Shown: positions 1-10,008, counted from the first letter of the stretch. The stretch is DNA of 43,060 nucleotides from Rhodobacter sp. (GCA_020250175.1 JADCEN010000017.1:1-43060), one strand, 5' to 3'. Notes: generated by a model not told the origin, from the letters alone. Program-made: numbers and translations.

Positions 1-294
1 GATCGCGCCATCCATCTGCGCCGCACCGGTGATCATGTTCTTCACATAATCGGCATGGCCGGGACAATCGACATGGGCATAGTGGCGGGCGGCGGATTCA
101 TATTCCACATGCGCGGTCGAAATCGTGATCCCCCGCGCCCGCTCTTCCGGCGCGCCATCGATCTGGTCATAGGGCTTGAATTCGCCGAAATACTTGGTGA
201 TCGCCGCCGTCAGCGTGGTCTTGCCGTGGTCAACATGGCCGATCGTGCCGATGTTCACATGCGGTTTGTTCCGTTCAAACTTTGCCTTTGCCAT
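1..294 (-). CDS. tuf: Elongation factor Tu, N-terminal 98 residues (cut by window edge)
   Basis: EF-Tu is the GTPase that delivers aminoacyl-tRNA to the ribosomal A site. The visible part starts [20 protein letters not shown] and carries the P-loop GHVDHGKT at residues 19-26, the switch I region with RGITI near residue 60, and the G3 motif DCPGH near residue 82. The ATG at 294 is preceded by a perfect AGGAGG at a good distance, so the start is secure. The gene runs off the left edge; the roughly 300 remaining residues lie outside. The gene upstream on the same strand is an unrelated lipoprotein, 106 bp away, so tuf probably has its own promoter. This could be either of the two tuf copies usual in these bacteria. 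Confidence 0.98.
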   Translation of the reverse strand, partial: MAKAKFERNKPHVNIGTIGHVDHGKTTLTAAITKYFGEFKPYDQIDGAPEERARGITISTAHVEYESAARHYAHVDCPGHADYVKNMITGAAQMDGAI

Positions 295-358
295 TATGGC
301 CTCCTGAATTTCGGGTCCTGACGGTGCGCGTGGCTGCACCCTGCGGGGCAGGGGCGCA

Positions 359-386
359 CTTATCGATTGGCAACGGGGAAATCAAG
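359..386 (-). promoter_or_regulatory. Candidate tuf promoter
   Basis: On the minus strand a CTTGAT box lies 16 bp upstream of GATAAG, roughly 65 bp before the tuf ATG. The leader between them holds a short CCCTGC/GCAGGG hairpin. The match to the alphaproteobacterial housekeeping consensus (CTTGAC, then a -10 box) is moderate and was judged by eye only. Confidence 0.35.
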
Positions 387-400
387 CACCTGCGCGCGGT

Positions 401-1135
401 TCACTCATTGGCCGGCACAAGTCCGGGCGGGCGCGGCCTGGGCCGCAGGACAGGCACCCCCGGGTCTGGCGGGGCCAGCGGCGTGGCCGAGATTGCCACG
501 GGGGCCGCCCCTGCCGGTGCGCCCGACACCACACGCGGCTGCGGCGGCGGTGTGGACAGATCGGGGGCGTCGCCGGGAACGGCCCGGGCCGGGTCGAACC
601 ATTGCGGATTCTCCAGAAACCAGCCTTCCAGCGCCTTGGCAACGTTGTAGGACAGGGCTTCGATCTGCTGTTTCTTGGTGCTGGTCAGACCGGTTCCGAT
701 CACGCTTTCACCCGACAGGCTTTCAAAGACGGTGAACTGCCGGGCTTCGCTGTTCAGCTTCTGGCTGTTGGCATCGTCCCAGATATTGGCGCTGACCACG
801 ACGACCGATTTCGGCGCAGCCACCACCGGAATGCCCGGCGGGGCCAGCGCATAGCCGTCGATATTGATGCCGATGTTGTAAAACCGGTCGCCGTCATAGC
901 GGGCGGGTCCGAACCGGTTCGCGACCGCCTTCTTCAGGCCGGTTTCCCATTCTTCCGCCGTCGCCTCGCGCGAGATCGGGACTTTCTGCATGTTCTCGGT
1001 CACGACAATGTTCAGGCCCAGCCGGAAGGGGCCCAGATCGACAGGCGGTTCATCCAGATCCTGTGCCGCACATCCCGCAACCAGGATCACGGCGCAGCCG
1101 ACACCGATCAGCCTCAGGACATGTGCGACGCTCAT
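401..1135 (-). CDS. Putative lipoprotein of unknown function
   Basis: This 244-residue protein has a lipoprotein signal: a hydrophobic stretch at residues 7-21 ends in the lipobox LVAG with the modified cysteine at residue 22. It should be lipidated and held in the inner or outer membrane facing the periplasm. The middle (about 30-180) is a folded-looking domain with no motif I can name. The last 60 residues are rich in proline and alanine and look disordered. The ATG at 1135 has an AAGG nine bases upstream. It sits between parC and tuf on the same strand. Proteins of this type occur in Rhodobacterales as uncharacterised lipoproteins; I assign no function. Confidence 0.85.
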   Translation of the reverse strand: MSVAHVLRLIGVGCAVILVAGCAAQDLDEPPVDLGPFRLGLNIVVTENMQKVPISREATAEEWETGLKKAVANRFGPARYDGDRFYNIGINIDGYALAPPGIPVVAAPKSVVVVSANIWDDANSQKLNSEARQFTVFESLSGESVIGTGLTSTKKQQIEALSYNVAKALEGWFLENPQWFDPARAVPGDAPDLSTPPPQPRVVSGAPAGAAPVAISATPLAPPDPGVPVLRPRPRPPGLVPANE

Positions 1136-1283
1136 TCAGGCGACCTTTCAGAAACCACGCATCGGGATACCGTGCCCGGCAGACCGGCGCAACGCCCGTG
1201 CTTGCACGGCGGCAGAGCGGCCGCTGCCCCTTGTGCTTCGGGGGCAAGACGCGACTGTGCCGCAGCATCGGTGCCCTGACCCA

Positions 1284-3632
1284 TCAGGTGAACCGGTTGT
1301 CACGCGGAAACCCGTGGGGCGGGGCCTTGCCCATGCCCGCCCGCCGCGCAACCCATTCGGCAATGCCGGTTTCGCGCCGGGTCTGGCCGTTGGGCATCGA
1401 CCAGCACAGACCGTCAGCCAGACGGAAGGTGGTGATGTCCGACAGGCCGCCATCCAGTTCCAGCACGCCCTGTTTGCCGCGCAGCGACAGGTATTTCTGA
1501 AGCCGAACGCCTTTCCCGCGGGCCATTTCCGGCAGTTCCGACAGCGGGAACACCAGCAGCTTGCGGTTCTTCGACACAACGGCGACATGGTCACCCTGCA
1601 CCGGACGGCAGGCCACCAGGCGGGCCCCGTCCGACAGGTTCATCACGGCCTTGCCGGCCCGTGTCTGGGCCATCACCTCTTGCGCAGTCACGATAAAGCC
1701 GTCGCCGACGCTGGAGGCCAGAAGCAGCCTTTCGTCCGGGTGCCAGACCATCAGGTCCACGATCTCGGCCTCGTTCGGAAGATCGACCATCAGGCGCACC
1801 GGTTCCCCCATGCCGCGCCCGCCGGGAAGATTTGCGCCAAGCAGGGTGTAGAACCGCCCGTTCGACCCGACGAGCAGGATCTTGTCGGTGGTCTCGGCAT
1901 GGAACAGGAACCGGCCCCCGTCGCCGTCCTTGAACCTGATCTCCGAGTCGAGCGGGACATGCCCCTTCATCGACCGGACCCAGCCCATCTTCGAACAGAT
2001 GACGGTGATCGGCTCGCGTTCGATCATCGCCTCGATCGGCACGTCTTCCACATCGCCCGCCTCGGCAAACCGGGTGCGCCGCGCGCCGACCGCCGTCGAT
2101 TTCCCGAACTGCGCCTGCACGGCGTCAAGCTCTTGCCCGATCCGCTGCCATTGCAGGCGGTCAGAGGCCAGCAGATCCTCCAGCCCGGCCCGCTCCTTGA
2201 GCAGGGCATCATATTCCCGGCGCAATTCGATCTCTTCCAGCTTGCGCAGCGACCGCAGGCGCATGTTCAGAATGGCCTCGGCCTGCGCCTCGGTCAGTTC
2301 GCCTTCGGCCTCTTCGCCGCGCACCGGGGGCGGCACATAATCTTTCTCGGACAGGGCGCGCGGATGCGGAACGCCCCAGCTTTCGGCGATCAGCGCGCGT
2401 TTCGGATCGGCATCATAGCGGATGATGTCAATCACCCGGTCCAGGTTCAGGAAGGCGATGATGAAGCCTTCCAGAATCTCCAGCCTTGCATCGATCTTTT
2501 CCAGCCGGTGGCGGCTGCACCGCCGCAGCACATCGCGGCGGTGATCCAGAAAGGCGCGCAGCACCTCTTTCAGCGAACAGACGCGCGGCACGCGGCCGTC
2601 AATCAGCAGGTTCATGTTCAGCGAAAAGCGGATATCCAGATCGGAATTGCGAAACAGCATGCCCATCAGCATGTCGGGGTCGACGGTGCGGGCGCGCGGT
2701 TCCAGCACGATGCGCACATCTTCCGCCGATTCGTCGCGCACATCGGCCAGTGCCATCACCTTCCTGGTCTGGATCAGTTCGGCCAGCCGTTCGATAAGCT
2801 TCGATTTCTGCACCTGATAAGGAATCTCAGTGACCACAATCTGCCAGGTGCCCCGGCCCAGATCCTCGGTGGCCCATGTCGCGCGCAGCCGGAAGGCGCC
2901 GCGCCCGCTGCGATAGGCGTCAAGGATTGATCCGCGCGGTTCCACGATGGTGCCGCCGGTGGGGAAATCGGGGCCAGGCACCAGCGCCACGATGGCCTCG
3001 TCGGTGCAGTCAGGCTCGCGCAGCATCAACTGGCAGGCGTCGATCAGCTCGTGCAGATTGTGCGGTGGAATATTGGTGGCCATGCCCACGGCGATGCCGG
3101 ACGATCCATTCGCCAGCAGGTTGGGAAAGGCGGCGGGCATGACGACAGGCTCTTGCAGCGTGCCGTCGTAATTCGGGCGGAAGTCCACCGCGTTTTCGGC
3201 CAGCCCTTCCATCAGCAGCTCTGACAGCGGGGTCAGGCGTGCCTCGGTGTAGCGGCTGGCCGCCGGGTTGTCGCCGTCGATATTGCCGAAATTCCCCTGC
3301 CCGTCCACCAAGGGGTAGCGCAGGTTGAAATCCTGGGCGAGACGCGCCATCGCGTCATAGATCGCCATATCGCCATGCGGGTGATAATTGCCCATCACAT
3401 CGCCGGAGATCTTGGCGGATTTGCGAAAGCCCCCCGTGGGTGACAGGCGCAGCTCACGCATTGCGAACAGGATGCGGCGGTGGACCGGCTTCAGCCCGTC
3501 GCGCGCGTCGGGCAGGGCACGGTGCATGATGGTGGACAGCGCATAGGTCAGATAGCGCTCGCCAATGGCGCGGCGCAGCGTTTCAGAGACCAGCACAGGC
3601 TCGATCTTGGGGTCGTCAGGTGGTTCAGACAT
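1284..3632 (-). CDS. parC: DNA topoisomerase IV subunit A
   Basis: ParC is the DNA-cleaving subunit of topoisomerase IV, which with ParE separates linked daughter chromosomes. The 782-residue protein begins [20 protein letters not shown]. The conserved core [21 protein letters not shown] is at about 38-58, and the catalytic Arg-Tyr pair is at 127-128 (SRYTEARL). The length and the short C-terminal beta-propeller region fit ParC rather than GyrA. The quinolone-pocket segment reads [10 protein letters not shown], with Met89 where E. coli ParC has Ser80. The reading frame stays open far upstream, but family alignment supports the ATG at 3632; its ribosome-binding site is weak. The SH3-domain gene is divergent, 123 bp away. 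Confidence 0.95.
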   Translation of the reverse strand: MSEPPDDPKIEPVLVSETLRRAIGERYLTYALSTIMHRALPDARDGLKPVHRRILFAMRELRLSPTGGFRKSAKISGDVMGNYHPHGDMAIYDAMARLAQDFNLRYPLVDGQGNFGNIDGDNPAASRYTEARLTPLSELLMEGLAENAVDFRPNYDGTLQEPVVMPAAFPNLLANGSSGIAVGMATNIPPHNLHELIDACQLMLREPDCTDEAIVALVPGPDFPTGGTIVEPRGSILDAYRSGRGAFRLRATWATEDLGRGTWQIVVTEIPYQVQKSKLIERLAELIQTRKVMALADVRDESAEDVRIVLEPRARTVDPDMLMGMLFRNSDLDIRFSLNMNLLIDGRVPRVCSLKEVLRAFLDHRRDVLRRCSRHRLEKIDARLEILEGFIIAFLNLDRVIDIIRYDADPKRALIAESWGVPHPRALSEKDYVPPPVRGEEAEGELTEAQAEAILNMRLRSLRKLEEIELRREYDALLKERAGLEDLLASDRLQWQRIGQELDAVQAQFGKSTAVGARRTRFAEAGDVEDVPIEAMIEREPITVICSKMGWVRSMKGHVPLDSEIRFKDGDGGRFLFHAETTDKILLVGSNGRFYTLLGANLPGGRGMGEPVRLMVDLPNEAEIVDLMVWHPDERLLLASSVGDGFIVTAQEVMAQTRAGKAVMNLSDGARLVACRPVQGDHVAVVSKNRKLLVFPLSELPEMARGKGVRLQKYLSLRGKQGVLELDGGLSDITTFRLADGLCWSMPNGQTRRETGIAEWVARRAGMGKAPPHGFPRDNRFT

Positions 3633-3755
3633 GGATGTGGTGTAGCGTCCCGGCCGCGCATGGTCCAGATGGAACCGCAGCCGGCGGTCCGCCGATTTTT
3701 CGGGGCACGCCCGATGCGCCGTGATAAACTTGCGCCATGGTGCGGAATCGGAGCC

Positions 3756-4403
3756 ATGTTCAAATTCGTCTTTCTCTTGTGCCTTCTGATCGCGGCAACG
3801 CTTCTGACGCTGGGCGGGCGCAGCGATGCGCCCCTTCGCGACGGTCTGGCCGGAAAGTACGCCCCGCTTCACTACAAGGACTCCGGGCCGGTCACGCCGC
3901 AACCGGCCGGTCTGGCAGCCGCCGGGCAAGGCCCCCGCCCTTTGTCGCCGGGCACCGCTCCGGCCCCGGCGCGCGCCGTGCCGCAGGCACGCCCCCAGCC
4001 CGAGCCTGCGGACAGCCCTGCGGTTTCTGCCGCTTTCGCAACCACCGGGACCGTGCCCGAAGATGCGCAGACAGCGCCGGGCCTGACGCTGGCCCTGCCC
4101 CCGGTAGAGACGGCAGAACGGGGCGATCCGGCCAGTCAGCCCCCCACGCCGCCGGTTGCCGGTGCCGATGCCGCCCCGCTTGAGCAATATGTGCTGGCCG
4201 ATTCGGTGAATGTCCGGGCAGGCCCTTCCGCCCGGACCGACTCTTTGACCAGGCTTGATCGCGGCGACGCAGTGCAAATACTGCCGTCAGATACGCCGGG
4301 CTGGTCGAAGGTCCGGCTAGAGCGCGACGGGCTGGAGGGGTTCGTTGCAAGCCGCTTTCTGGGCGATCCGCCGCAGGACGGGATTTTCACCCCTGTGAAC
4401 TGA
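3756..4403 (+). CDS. Membrane-anchored or secreted SH3-domain protein
   Basis: The 215-residue protein starts with a hydrophobic segment (about residues 2-17), either a signal peptide or a single membrane anchor. A long low-complexity region rich in Pro, Ala and Gly follows. A bacterial SH3 domain closes the protein at about 145-210, marked by [14 protein letters not shown] and ending GFVASRFL. Bacterial SH3 domains of this kind usually bind peptidoglycan or peptides in the cell envelope. The ATG at 3756 has GGAG just upstream; the frame is open further upstream, but that part overlaps the parC start region and does not look like protein. Partner and role are unknown. Confidence 0.85.
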   Translation: MFKFVFLLCLLIAATLLTLGGRSDAPLRDGLAGKYAPLHYKDSGPVTPQPAGLAAAGQGPRPLSPGTAPAPARAVPQARPQPEPADSPAVSAAFATTGTVPEDAQTAPGLTLALPPVETAERGDPASQPPTPPVAGADAAPLEQYVLADSVNVRAGPSARTDSLTRLDRGDAVQILPSDTPGWSKVRLERDGLEGFVASRFLGDPPQDGIFTPVN

Positions 4404-4465
4404 AAGCCGTTTGCCAGCCCCGATCCCGCCCCCTATGACCCAGACAGGGGTGCTCGGGGGCAGGC

Positions 4466-5299
4466 ATGACAGCGAAATCAATTCTGATCACCGGATGTTC
4501 GTCCGGCATCGGTCTGGACGCGGCGCGCGGGCTGAAGGCGCGGGGATGGCGTGTCTTTGCAACCTGCCGCCAGCAGGCGGATTGTGACCGGCTGCAGGCT
4601 GAAGGGCTGGAAAGCTTTGCGCTTGATTACGCCGATCCGGCCAGCATCACGCGGGCGGTCCAGACGGCCCTGCAGCGCACGGGCGGCATCCTGGACGCCG
4701 TGTTCAACAACGGGGCCTTCGCCTGCCCGGGTGCGGTCGAAGACCTTCCGACCGAGGCCCTGCGGGCGATCTTCGAGGTCAACCTCTTTGGTTATCACGA
4801 GCTGACGCGGCAGATCATTCCGGTCATGCGCGCCCAGCCGGATGGCGGCAGGATCATCAATTGCTCTTCTGTTCTGGGTCTTGTGGGCGCGCCCTGGCGC
4901 GGGGCCTATGTGGCGACAAAATTTGCGCTGGAAGGGCTGACAGATGTGCTGCGCCTCGAGATGCGCGGCACCGGCGTGCGGCTGATCCTGATCGAGCCGG
5001 GGCCGATCACCTCGCGCATCCGGCAGAATGCCGTTGCGCATTTTGAACGCTGGATCAACTGGCAGGCCTCGCCGCGTGCAGCACAATACCGCAGCACGCT
5101 GGTGCGCCGCCTGTACGAAGACCGCGGCCCGGACCGGTTTGAACTGCCCGCGTCCGCAGTCACGCAAAAGCTGATCCGCGCGCTGGAAGACCGGCGTCCT
5201 GCCGCGCGCTACTTCGTGACCACGCCGACCTACCTGATGAACATCGCGCGGCGCATCCTGCCCACGGCGGCGCTGGACTGGATTCTGGCGCGCGGCTGA
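4466..5299 (+). CDS. Short-chain dehydrogenase/reductase family oxidoreductase
   Basis: A 277-residue classical SDR. The Rossmann cofactor motif TGCSSGIG is at residues 9-16, the NNGA motif at 81-84, the catalytic Ser at about 134-135 (NCSSVLG) and the YxxxK pair at Tyr148/Lys152. FATCR at 31-35 after strand 2 suggests NADP(H) preference, because the arginine follows the pocket that binds the 2'-phosphate. PGPITS near 175 is the usual cofactor loop. The substrate cannot be told from sequence. The C-terminus (about 245-277) is hydrophobic and may touch the membrane. It lies 62 bp after the SH3 gene and could share its transcript. Confidence 0.92.
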   Translation: MTAKSILITGCSSGIGLDAARGLKARGWRVFATCRQQADCDRLQAEGLESFALDYADPASITRAVQTALQRTGGILDAVFNNGAFACPGAVEDLPTEALRAIFEVNLFGYHELTRQIIPVMRAQPDGGRIINCSSVLGLVGAPWRGAYVATKFALEGLTDVLRLEMRGTGVRLILIEPGPITSRIRQNAVAHFERWINWQASPRAAQYRSTLVRRLYEDRGPDRFELPASAVTQKLIRALEDRRPAARYFVTTPTYLMNIARRILPTAALDWILARG

Positions 5300-5368
5300 G
5301 GCGCGATTTCTGTTCGCCTTCCGGGCAGCCGCTGCTAGATGCATCGCTTTGGGGACAGGACAAAGATC

Positions 5369-5578
5369 ATGCTGAACGATCCGCTCTTCATCGTTGCCGC
5401 CGTTGCCGTGCTTGGCGTTCTGGTCATCCTGATGATCGGGATCGGCGGTTTTGCCCGTGGCGGCGATTTCAACCGCAAGCATGCCAACCGGATCATGCGC
5501 TACCGCATTTATGCGCAGGCGGCTGCGGTTGCGCTGATCCTGCTGTATGTGACCTTGCGCAAATACATGGGCCAGTAA
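5369..5578 (+). CDS. Small HIG1-type twin-transmembrane protein
   Basis: A 69-residue membrane protein with two predicted helices (about 5-26 and 45-62). They are joined by a basic loop containing NRKHANRIMRYRIYAQ, typical of the HIG1 N-terminal family. In Rhodobacterales such proteins are annotated as twin transmembrane proteins, and as I recall they commonly precede the cobalamin adenosyltransferase gene, as here. HIG1 proteins of mitochondria assist cytochrome oxidase; whether this applies here is inference. The ATG at 5369 is chosen over an upstream ATG at 5339 because GGGGACAGGA precedes it and the protein then begins right at the hydrophobic segment. Confidence 0.85.
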   Translation: MLNDPLFIVAAVAVLGVLVILMIGIGGFARGGDFNRKHANRIMRYRIYAQAAAVALILLYVTLRKYMGQ

Positions 5579-5592
5579 GGCCGGGGGAGAAG

Positions 5593-6171
5593 ATGGTCGT
5601 CCTGTCAAAGATCTACACCAAGACCGGCGATGCCGGGGAAACCGCACTTGGCAACGGGGTCCGGGTGGCCAAACACTCGATCCGGGTGAACGCCTATGGC
5701 ACGGTCGATGAAACCAATGCCACCGTCGGCATGGCCCGGCAGCATTCGACCGGCGAAATCGATGCAGCACTGGCACGCATCCAGAACGACCTGTTCGATC
5801 TGGGGGCCGACCTGTGCCGCCCCGACATGGAGCGCGACCATGAGGCGGGCTATGTGCCGCTGCGCATCCTGGACCGCCAGGTGCTGCGTCTGGAAACCGA
5901 GATCGACGCGATGAACGCCCGGTTGCAGCCGCTGCGCAGCTTCATTCTGCCCGGCGGATCGGCCCTTGCCGCGCATCTGCACCTGTGCCGCACCGTCAGC
6001 CGCCGCGCCGAACGCCTGACGGTGGAACTTGCCACCATGGAAGCAATCAACGCCGAGGCGGTGAAATACCTGAACCGCCTGTCCGACTGGTTCTTTGTGG
6101 CGGGCCGGATTGCCAATGACGATGGCAAGGCCGACGTGCTGTGGGTGCCCGGCCTGACCCGCGACGTATAG
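5593..6171 (+). CDS. Cob(I)alamin adenosyltransferase, PduO type
   Basis: The enzyme transfers the 5'-deoxyadenosyl group of ATP to cob(I)alamin, making adenosylcobalamin. The 192-residue protein has the PduO-family N-terminal nucleotide motif TKTGDAGETALGNG (about 9-22), the VNAYGTVDETNA segment (about 34-45), FILPGGS in the middle and the C-terminal RLSDWFFVAGR. Its size is normal for the single-domain form. It starts 14 bp after the HIG1 gene and is probably cotranscribed with it. The product is the cofactor of the ethylmalonyl-CoA mutase encoded at 22.4-24.4 kb, which gives a functional link inside the window. Confidence 0.95.
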   Translation: MVVLSKIYTKTGDAGETALGNGVRVAKHSIRVNAYGTVDETNATVGMARQHSTGEIDAALARIQNDLFDLGADLCRPDMERDHEAGYVPLRILDRQVLRLETEIDAMNARLQPLRSFILPGGSALAAHLHLCRTVSRRAERLTVELATMEAINAEAVKYLNRLSDWFFVAGRIANDDGKADVLWVPGLTRDV

Positions 6172-6255
6172 ACGCGACGTCCGGGCGTCGTTCTGCGTCG
6201 ATTTTGGCCTGTTTTCGCCGGGGCGAAGCGGCTAACAACAGGGACAAGAGCGTGG

Positions 6256-6272
6256 GCACCCCCTTGGGGTGC
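6256..6272 (+). promoter_or_regulatory. Hairpin in the etfB leader
   Basis: A perfect 7-bp inverted repeat (GCACCCC, loop CTT, GGGGTGC) lies 22 bp before the etfB start. No T-run follows, so it is a poor terminator for the upstream gene; it may stabilise or modulate the etfBA message. Confidence 0.4.
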
Positions 6273-6294
6273 AAGATACGGGAGTGTTCCGCCA

Positions 6295-7056
6295 ATGAAG
6301 GTCTTGGTGCCGGTCAAACGGGTGATCGACTACAACGTGAAGGTCCGTGTCAAGGCGGACGGGTCCGGGGTTGATCTGGCCAATGTGAAGATGTCGATGA
6401 ACCCATTTGACGAGATTGCCGTCGAAGAGGCGATCCGCCTGAAAGAAAAGGGGCTGGCCGAAGAGGTGATCGTCGTTTCCATCGGCGTCAGGCAAAGCCA
6501 AGAAACGCTGCGCACCGCACTGGCGATGGGCGCGGATCGCGCCATTCTGATCGAAGCCACCGCAGACGTGCAGCAGGATATCGAACCGCTGGCAGTGGCC
6601 AAGCTGCTTGCAGCCGTGGTCAGGCAAGAGGCCCCGGGTCTGGTGATCTGCGGCAAGCAGGCCATCGACAATGACATGAACGCCACGGGCCAGATGCTGT
6701 CGGCCCTGCTGGGCTGGAGCCAGGCGACATTCGCCAGCGAATTGGCTGTCGAAGGCGACCATGCCGTGGTGACGCGCGAAGTGGACGGCGGACTGCAGAC
6801 GATCCGGGTGCAGCTGCCGACCATCGTCACCGTCGATCTGCGCCTGAACGAGCCGCGCTATGCCAGCTTGCCCAACATCATGAAGGCCAAGAAGAAGCAG
6901 CTTGATGAAAAGACGGCCGCCGACTACGGCGTGGACGTGACCCCGCGCCTGTCCGTTCTGAAAACGGTGGAACCGCAAGGGCGCAAGGCCGGCGTCAGGG
7001 TGGCGAATGTGGCCGAACTCATTGCGAAACTCAAAGACGAAGCGGGGGTGATCTGA
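6295..7056 (+). CDS. etfB: Electron transfer flavoprotein beta subunit
   Basis: EtfB and EtfA form the soluble FAD/AMP heterodimer that takes electrons from acyl-CoA dehydrogenases and passes them to ETF-ubiquinone oxidoreductase. The 253-residue protein opens [20 protein letters not shown]. It has the conserved [23 protein letters not shown] stretch at about 33-55 and the AMP-site region [15 protein letters not shown] at about 121-135. The C-terminal recognition-loop sequence [10 protein letters not shown] is near 195-205. The ATG has a GGGAG about 10 bases upstream. Its stop codon overlaps the etfA start, so the two are translationally coupled. Confidence 0.97.
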   Translation: MKVLVPVKRVIDYNVKVRVKADGSGVDLANVKMSMNPFDEIAVEEAIRLKEKGLAEEVIVVSIGVRQSQETLRTALAMGADRAILIEATADVQQDIEPLAVAKLLAAVVRQEAPGLVICGKQAIDNDMNATGQMLSALLGWSQATFASELAVEGDHAVVTREVDGGLQTIRVQLPTIVTVDLRLNEPRYASLPNIMKAKKKQLDEKTAADYGVDVTPRLSVLKTVEPQGRKAGVRVANVAELIAKLKDEAGVI

Positions 7057-7982
7057 TGGCCGTTCTGCTGATTGCCGAAGTGACCGGCGGCACGCTGGGC
7101 GCAGACAGCACGGCCAAGGCGCTGACAGCCGCAAAGCCGCTGGGCGAGGTGCACCTGCTGGTCGCCGGTGACGGTGTGGCGGCGGCGGCGGCGCAGGCCG
7201 CGCAGTTTGTCGGCCTGTCCAGGGTGCTGACGGCGGATGATGCCGCCTATGGGCGCGGGCTGGCCGAACCGCTGGCGGACCTGATCAAGGGCCTGTCGGG
7301 CAGCTACAGCCATATTCTGGCACCGGCCACAACGGCGGCCAAGAACGTGATGCCGCGTGTAGCCGCGATGCTGGATGTGATGGTGATTTCCGATGTGACG
7401 GCGGTGATCGATGCCGATACCTTTGAACGCCCGATCTATGCGGGCAATGCGATCCAGACGGTAAGATCGTCGGACGCAAAGAAGGTGGCCACCATCCGCA
7501 CCGCCGGATTCGAGGCGGCCGGCAAGGGCGGTGCCGCCCCTGTCGAGGCCATTGCCGCCGCCGGGAACGCGGGCCTGTCGGCCTGGGTGGAAGACAAGGT
7601 TGCCACCAGCGACCGCCCCGAACTGACCTCGGCCGGCATCGTGGTGTCGGGCGGGCGCGGCGTGGGATCGGAAGACAACTTCGCGCTGATCGAAAAGCTG
7701 GCCGACAAGCTGAACGCCGCCGTGGGTGCAAGCCGTGCAGCTGTGGACAGCGGCTATGCCCCGAATGACTGGCAGGTGGGGCAGACCGGCAAGGTCGTGG
7801 CCCCGCAGCTGTATATCGCCGTCGGCATTTCCGGCGCGATCCAGCATCTGGCCGGCATGAAGGACAGCAAGGTGATCGTCGCGATCAACAAGGACGAAGA
7901 GGCCCCCATCTTCCAGGTGGCCGACTATGGTCTGGTCGGCGATCTGTTCACCCTGGTGCCGGAGATGATTGAAAAGCTGTGA
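7056..7982 (+). CDS. etfA: Electron transfer flavoprotein alpha subunit
   Basis: This 308-residue FAD-carrying subunit pairs with EtfB. The C-terminal FAD domain is unmistakable: [12 protein letters not shown] at about 203-214, [23 protein letters not shown] at about 228-250, the [17 protein letters not shown] loop at about 255-271, and [20 protein letters not shown] near the end. These hold the residues that contact the FAD phosphates and isoalloxazine. The start ATG overlaps the etfB TGA by one base. Electrons probably come from several acyl-CoA dehydrogenases, including the one acting on methylsuccinyl-CoA in the ethylmalonyl-CoA pathway. Confidence 0.97.
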   Translation: MAVLLIAEVTGGTLGADSTAKALTAAKPLGEVHLLVAGDGVAAAAAQAAQFVGLSRVLTADDAAYGRGLAEPLADLIKGLSGSYSHILAPATTAAKNVMPRVAAMLDVMVISDVTAVIDADTFERPIYAGNAIQTVRSSDAKKVATIRTAGFEAAGKGGAAPVEAIAAAGNAGLSAWVEDKVATSDRPELTSAGIVVSGGRGVGSEDNFALIEKLADKLNAAVGASRAAVDSGYAPNDWQVGQTGKVVAPQLYIAVGISGAIQHLAGMKDSKVIVAINKDEEAPIFQVADYGLVGDLFTLVPEMIEKL

Positions 7983-8539
7983 GCCGTCTGAAACGGGACC
8001 GGCACGGCAGAGGCGCAGCGGTCATCGGTGCCCTGCCCGCGCCTGTCATGGCCCGAATGAACCCGGTCGCCGTGATACCTGCTGACGCCGCAGTCCGGCT
8101 TCTGACCGGCCACACGGACTGCCCGAAGGCGAAAGGCCGGCTTTGCACCGAAGGCCAAAGAAAGCGCGCAGCCCGTGCCGGTCATCGGTGCCAGGTCTGG
8201 CGCGGCCATCGCGAAGGTCGCTGGATGCAGCCTTAGGACCAAAGCAAAAGGTCGATCCCCTGATCGACTGCGTCTATTCAGCCCGTCCTGATTGCGCCTG
8301 GTTTCCGAAACTGCTTCTGCGGGACTTGGGCACGGACTGTTGCCGCCAGACCCCGGCCTGCGCCAAGCCCCGGCAGGAAAGGTGCGGGCATGGGGCGGGG
8401 CCGCGGGATATCCGGGCGGCGGGGGGCATGAAGCGGTTTGACCGAACCGGCCCCACAGCGCAGACCTGCCGGGGCGGCGCGCAGCATATACAAGGGGTGC
8501 TGTCGCGCAGGTGCGACAGCGCTTCGCAACAGGCAAGCG
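7983..8539. other. Gene-free stretch between convergent etfA and aroA
   Basis: I see no convincing gene here. Frames are short, arginine-rich and resemble no family I know. The 14-base word CGGTCATCGGTGCC occurs twice in the same orientation, at 8019-8032 and 8179-8192. A strong hairpin lies at the aroA end (listed separately). Confidence 0.5.
8499..8520 (-). terminator. Hairpin downstream of aroA
   Basis: A perfect 8-bp stem (GCTGTCGC/GCGACAGC) with a 6-base loop lies 19 bp past the aroA stop. No clear T-run follows on the minus strand, so intrinsic termination is possible but not certain. Confidence 0.4.
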
Positions 8540-9886
8540 TCACTGCGCCGGTTCGAGATGCGCCCCAAGGCGGGCCATCAGCGGGGTGAAGACCGGAAAG
8601 CTGGTGATGATCGGCGATGCATCATCGACGGAAACCGGCTGTTTAGACGCCAGCCCCAGGATCAGGAAGCTCATCGCGATGCGGTGGTCAAGATGGGTCC
8701 GGGCGGTGGCCCCGCCCGGCACGCCGCCCGGACCCATGCCGTGGACGATCAGCGTATCCTCATCTTCTTCCACAGGCACGCCGCAGGCTTCCAGCCCGCG
8801 CGCCATGGCATCGATCCGGTCGGATTCCTTGACCCGCAACTCCCGGATGCCCCGCATCACGGTCGTCCCTTCGGCAAAGGCGGCAACGACCGACAGGATG
8901 GGATATTCGTCGATCATCGACGGCGCGCGTTCGGGCGGCACCTCGATGCCGGTCAACGGGCCGAAGCGCACCCGCAGGTCGGCCACCGGTTCGCCACCCT
9001 CCTGGCGCGGGTTTTCGAACAGGATGTCCGCGCCCATGTCCACCAGCGTCAGGTACAGGCCGTTGCGCGTCAGGTTCTGGCTGACGCCGGGCACGAAGAT
9101 GTCGGAACCTTCGACCACCAGCGCGGCACAGACCGGGAAGGCGGCCGAAGATGGATCGCGCGGCACCGCAACGGTCTGGGGGCGCAGCTCTGGCTGGCCG
9201 GTCAGGGTGATGACATTGCCTTCGGGGGTCTTTTCCACATGCACGCGCGCACCAAAGCCCGCGAGCATCCGTTCGGAATGGTCGCGCGTCGGCTCGCGTT
9301 CGATCAGAACGGTTTCGCCGGGGGCGTTCAGGCCCGCCAGCAGGACAGCGGATTTGACCTGTGCGCTGGCCACGGGTGTCGTGTAGCGCACGGGCACGGG
9401 ATTGGCCGCGCCCACCACCGTCATCGGCAGCCGCCCGCCGCTGCGCCCGTAGGCGCTTGCGCCGAACAGCGACAGCGGATCGGTCACGCGGCCCATCGGG
9501 CGCTTGCGCAGCGAGGCATCGCCGGTGAAGGTCGCGGTCATCGCGGTCGTGGCCATGCAGCCCATGATCAGCCGCACACCGGTGCCGGAATTGCCGCAGT
9601 CGATCACGTCCGCCGGTTCGCTGAAGCCGCCCACCCCCACGCCATGCACGCTCCACGCGCCTTCGCCGTGGCGCGTCACCTCGGCCCCGAAGGCGCGCAT
9701 CGCGCGGGCGGTGTCCAGCACATCCTGGCCTTCCAGCAGACCGGTGATCCGGGTTTCACCCACGGCCATCGCGCCGAAGATCAGCGCGCGGTGGCTGATC
9801 GACTTGTCCCCCGGCACTTCGGCGCGGCCCGTCAGCGGGCCGGACCTGCGGGCGGTCATCGGTTGGGCGGTGCCATGGCCTGACAT
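8540..9886 (-). CDS. aroA: 3-phosphoshikimate 1-carboxyvinyltransferase (EPSP synthase), class II type
   Basis: AroA joins phosphoenolpyruvate to shikimate-3-phosphate in aromatic amino-acid synthesis. The 448-residue protein has GDKSISHR at 26-33, SAQVK, RDHSE and NLTR, the motif set used to define class II (CP4-like) enzymes. RPMGRV and DEYPIL are also present. CP4 is glyphosate-insensitive partly through Ala100 in NAATG; here the segment reads NSGTG, with Gly101 at that place. The ATG at 9886 follows the family N-terminus; Met10 (MTARRSGPL) is an alternative start. The frame is open much further upstream through trmB but that part is not protein-like. The gene is convergent with etfA. Confidence 0.95.
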   Translation of the reverse strand: MSGHGTAQPMTARRSGPLTGRAEVPGDKSISHRALIFGAMAVGETRITGLLEGQDVLDTARAMRAFGAEVTRHGEGAWSVHGVGVGGFSEPADVIDCGNSGTGVRLIMGCMATTAMTATFTGDASLRKRPMGRVTDPLSLFGASAYGRSGGRLPMTVVGAANPVPVRYTTPVASAQVKSAVLLAGLNAPGETVLIEREPTRDHSERMLAGFGARVHVEKTPEGNVITLTGQPELRPQTVAVPRDPSSAAFPVCAALVVEGSDIFVPGVSQNLTRNGLYLTLVDMGADILFENPRQEGGEPVADLRVRFGPLTGIEVPPERAPSMIDEYPILSVVAAFAEGTTVMRGIRELRVKESDRIDAMARGLEACGVPVEEDEDTLIVHGMGPGGVPGGATARTHLDHRIAMSFLILGLASKQPVSVDDASPIITSFPVFTPLMARLGAHLEPAQ

Positions 9887-10008
9887 ATGCGGTGTCCTTT
9901 TCTGCTCGGGGCCTGATAGCGCAGGCGGCGCGCCGGGTCCACGGGGCGGACAGAAGCCAGCGCAGGCTTTTGGCAGATTTCCTTGCAGAATTCTGCCGGC
10001 AGAATGCG

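Noticed and set aside
990-2930. Long open frame antisense to parC (over 600 codons)
   Set aside because: It mirrors the parC codons, its translation is rich in Gln, His, Arg and Pro, and it resembles no protein; it is a product of GC-rich codon bias.
8438-9883. Long open frame antisense to aroA
   Set aside because: Same reason: a His/Arg/Gly-rich mirror frame of a well-supported gene.
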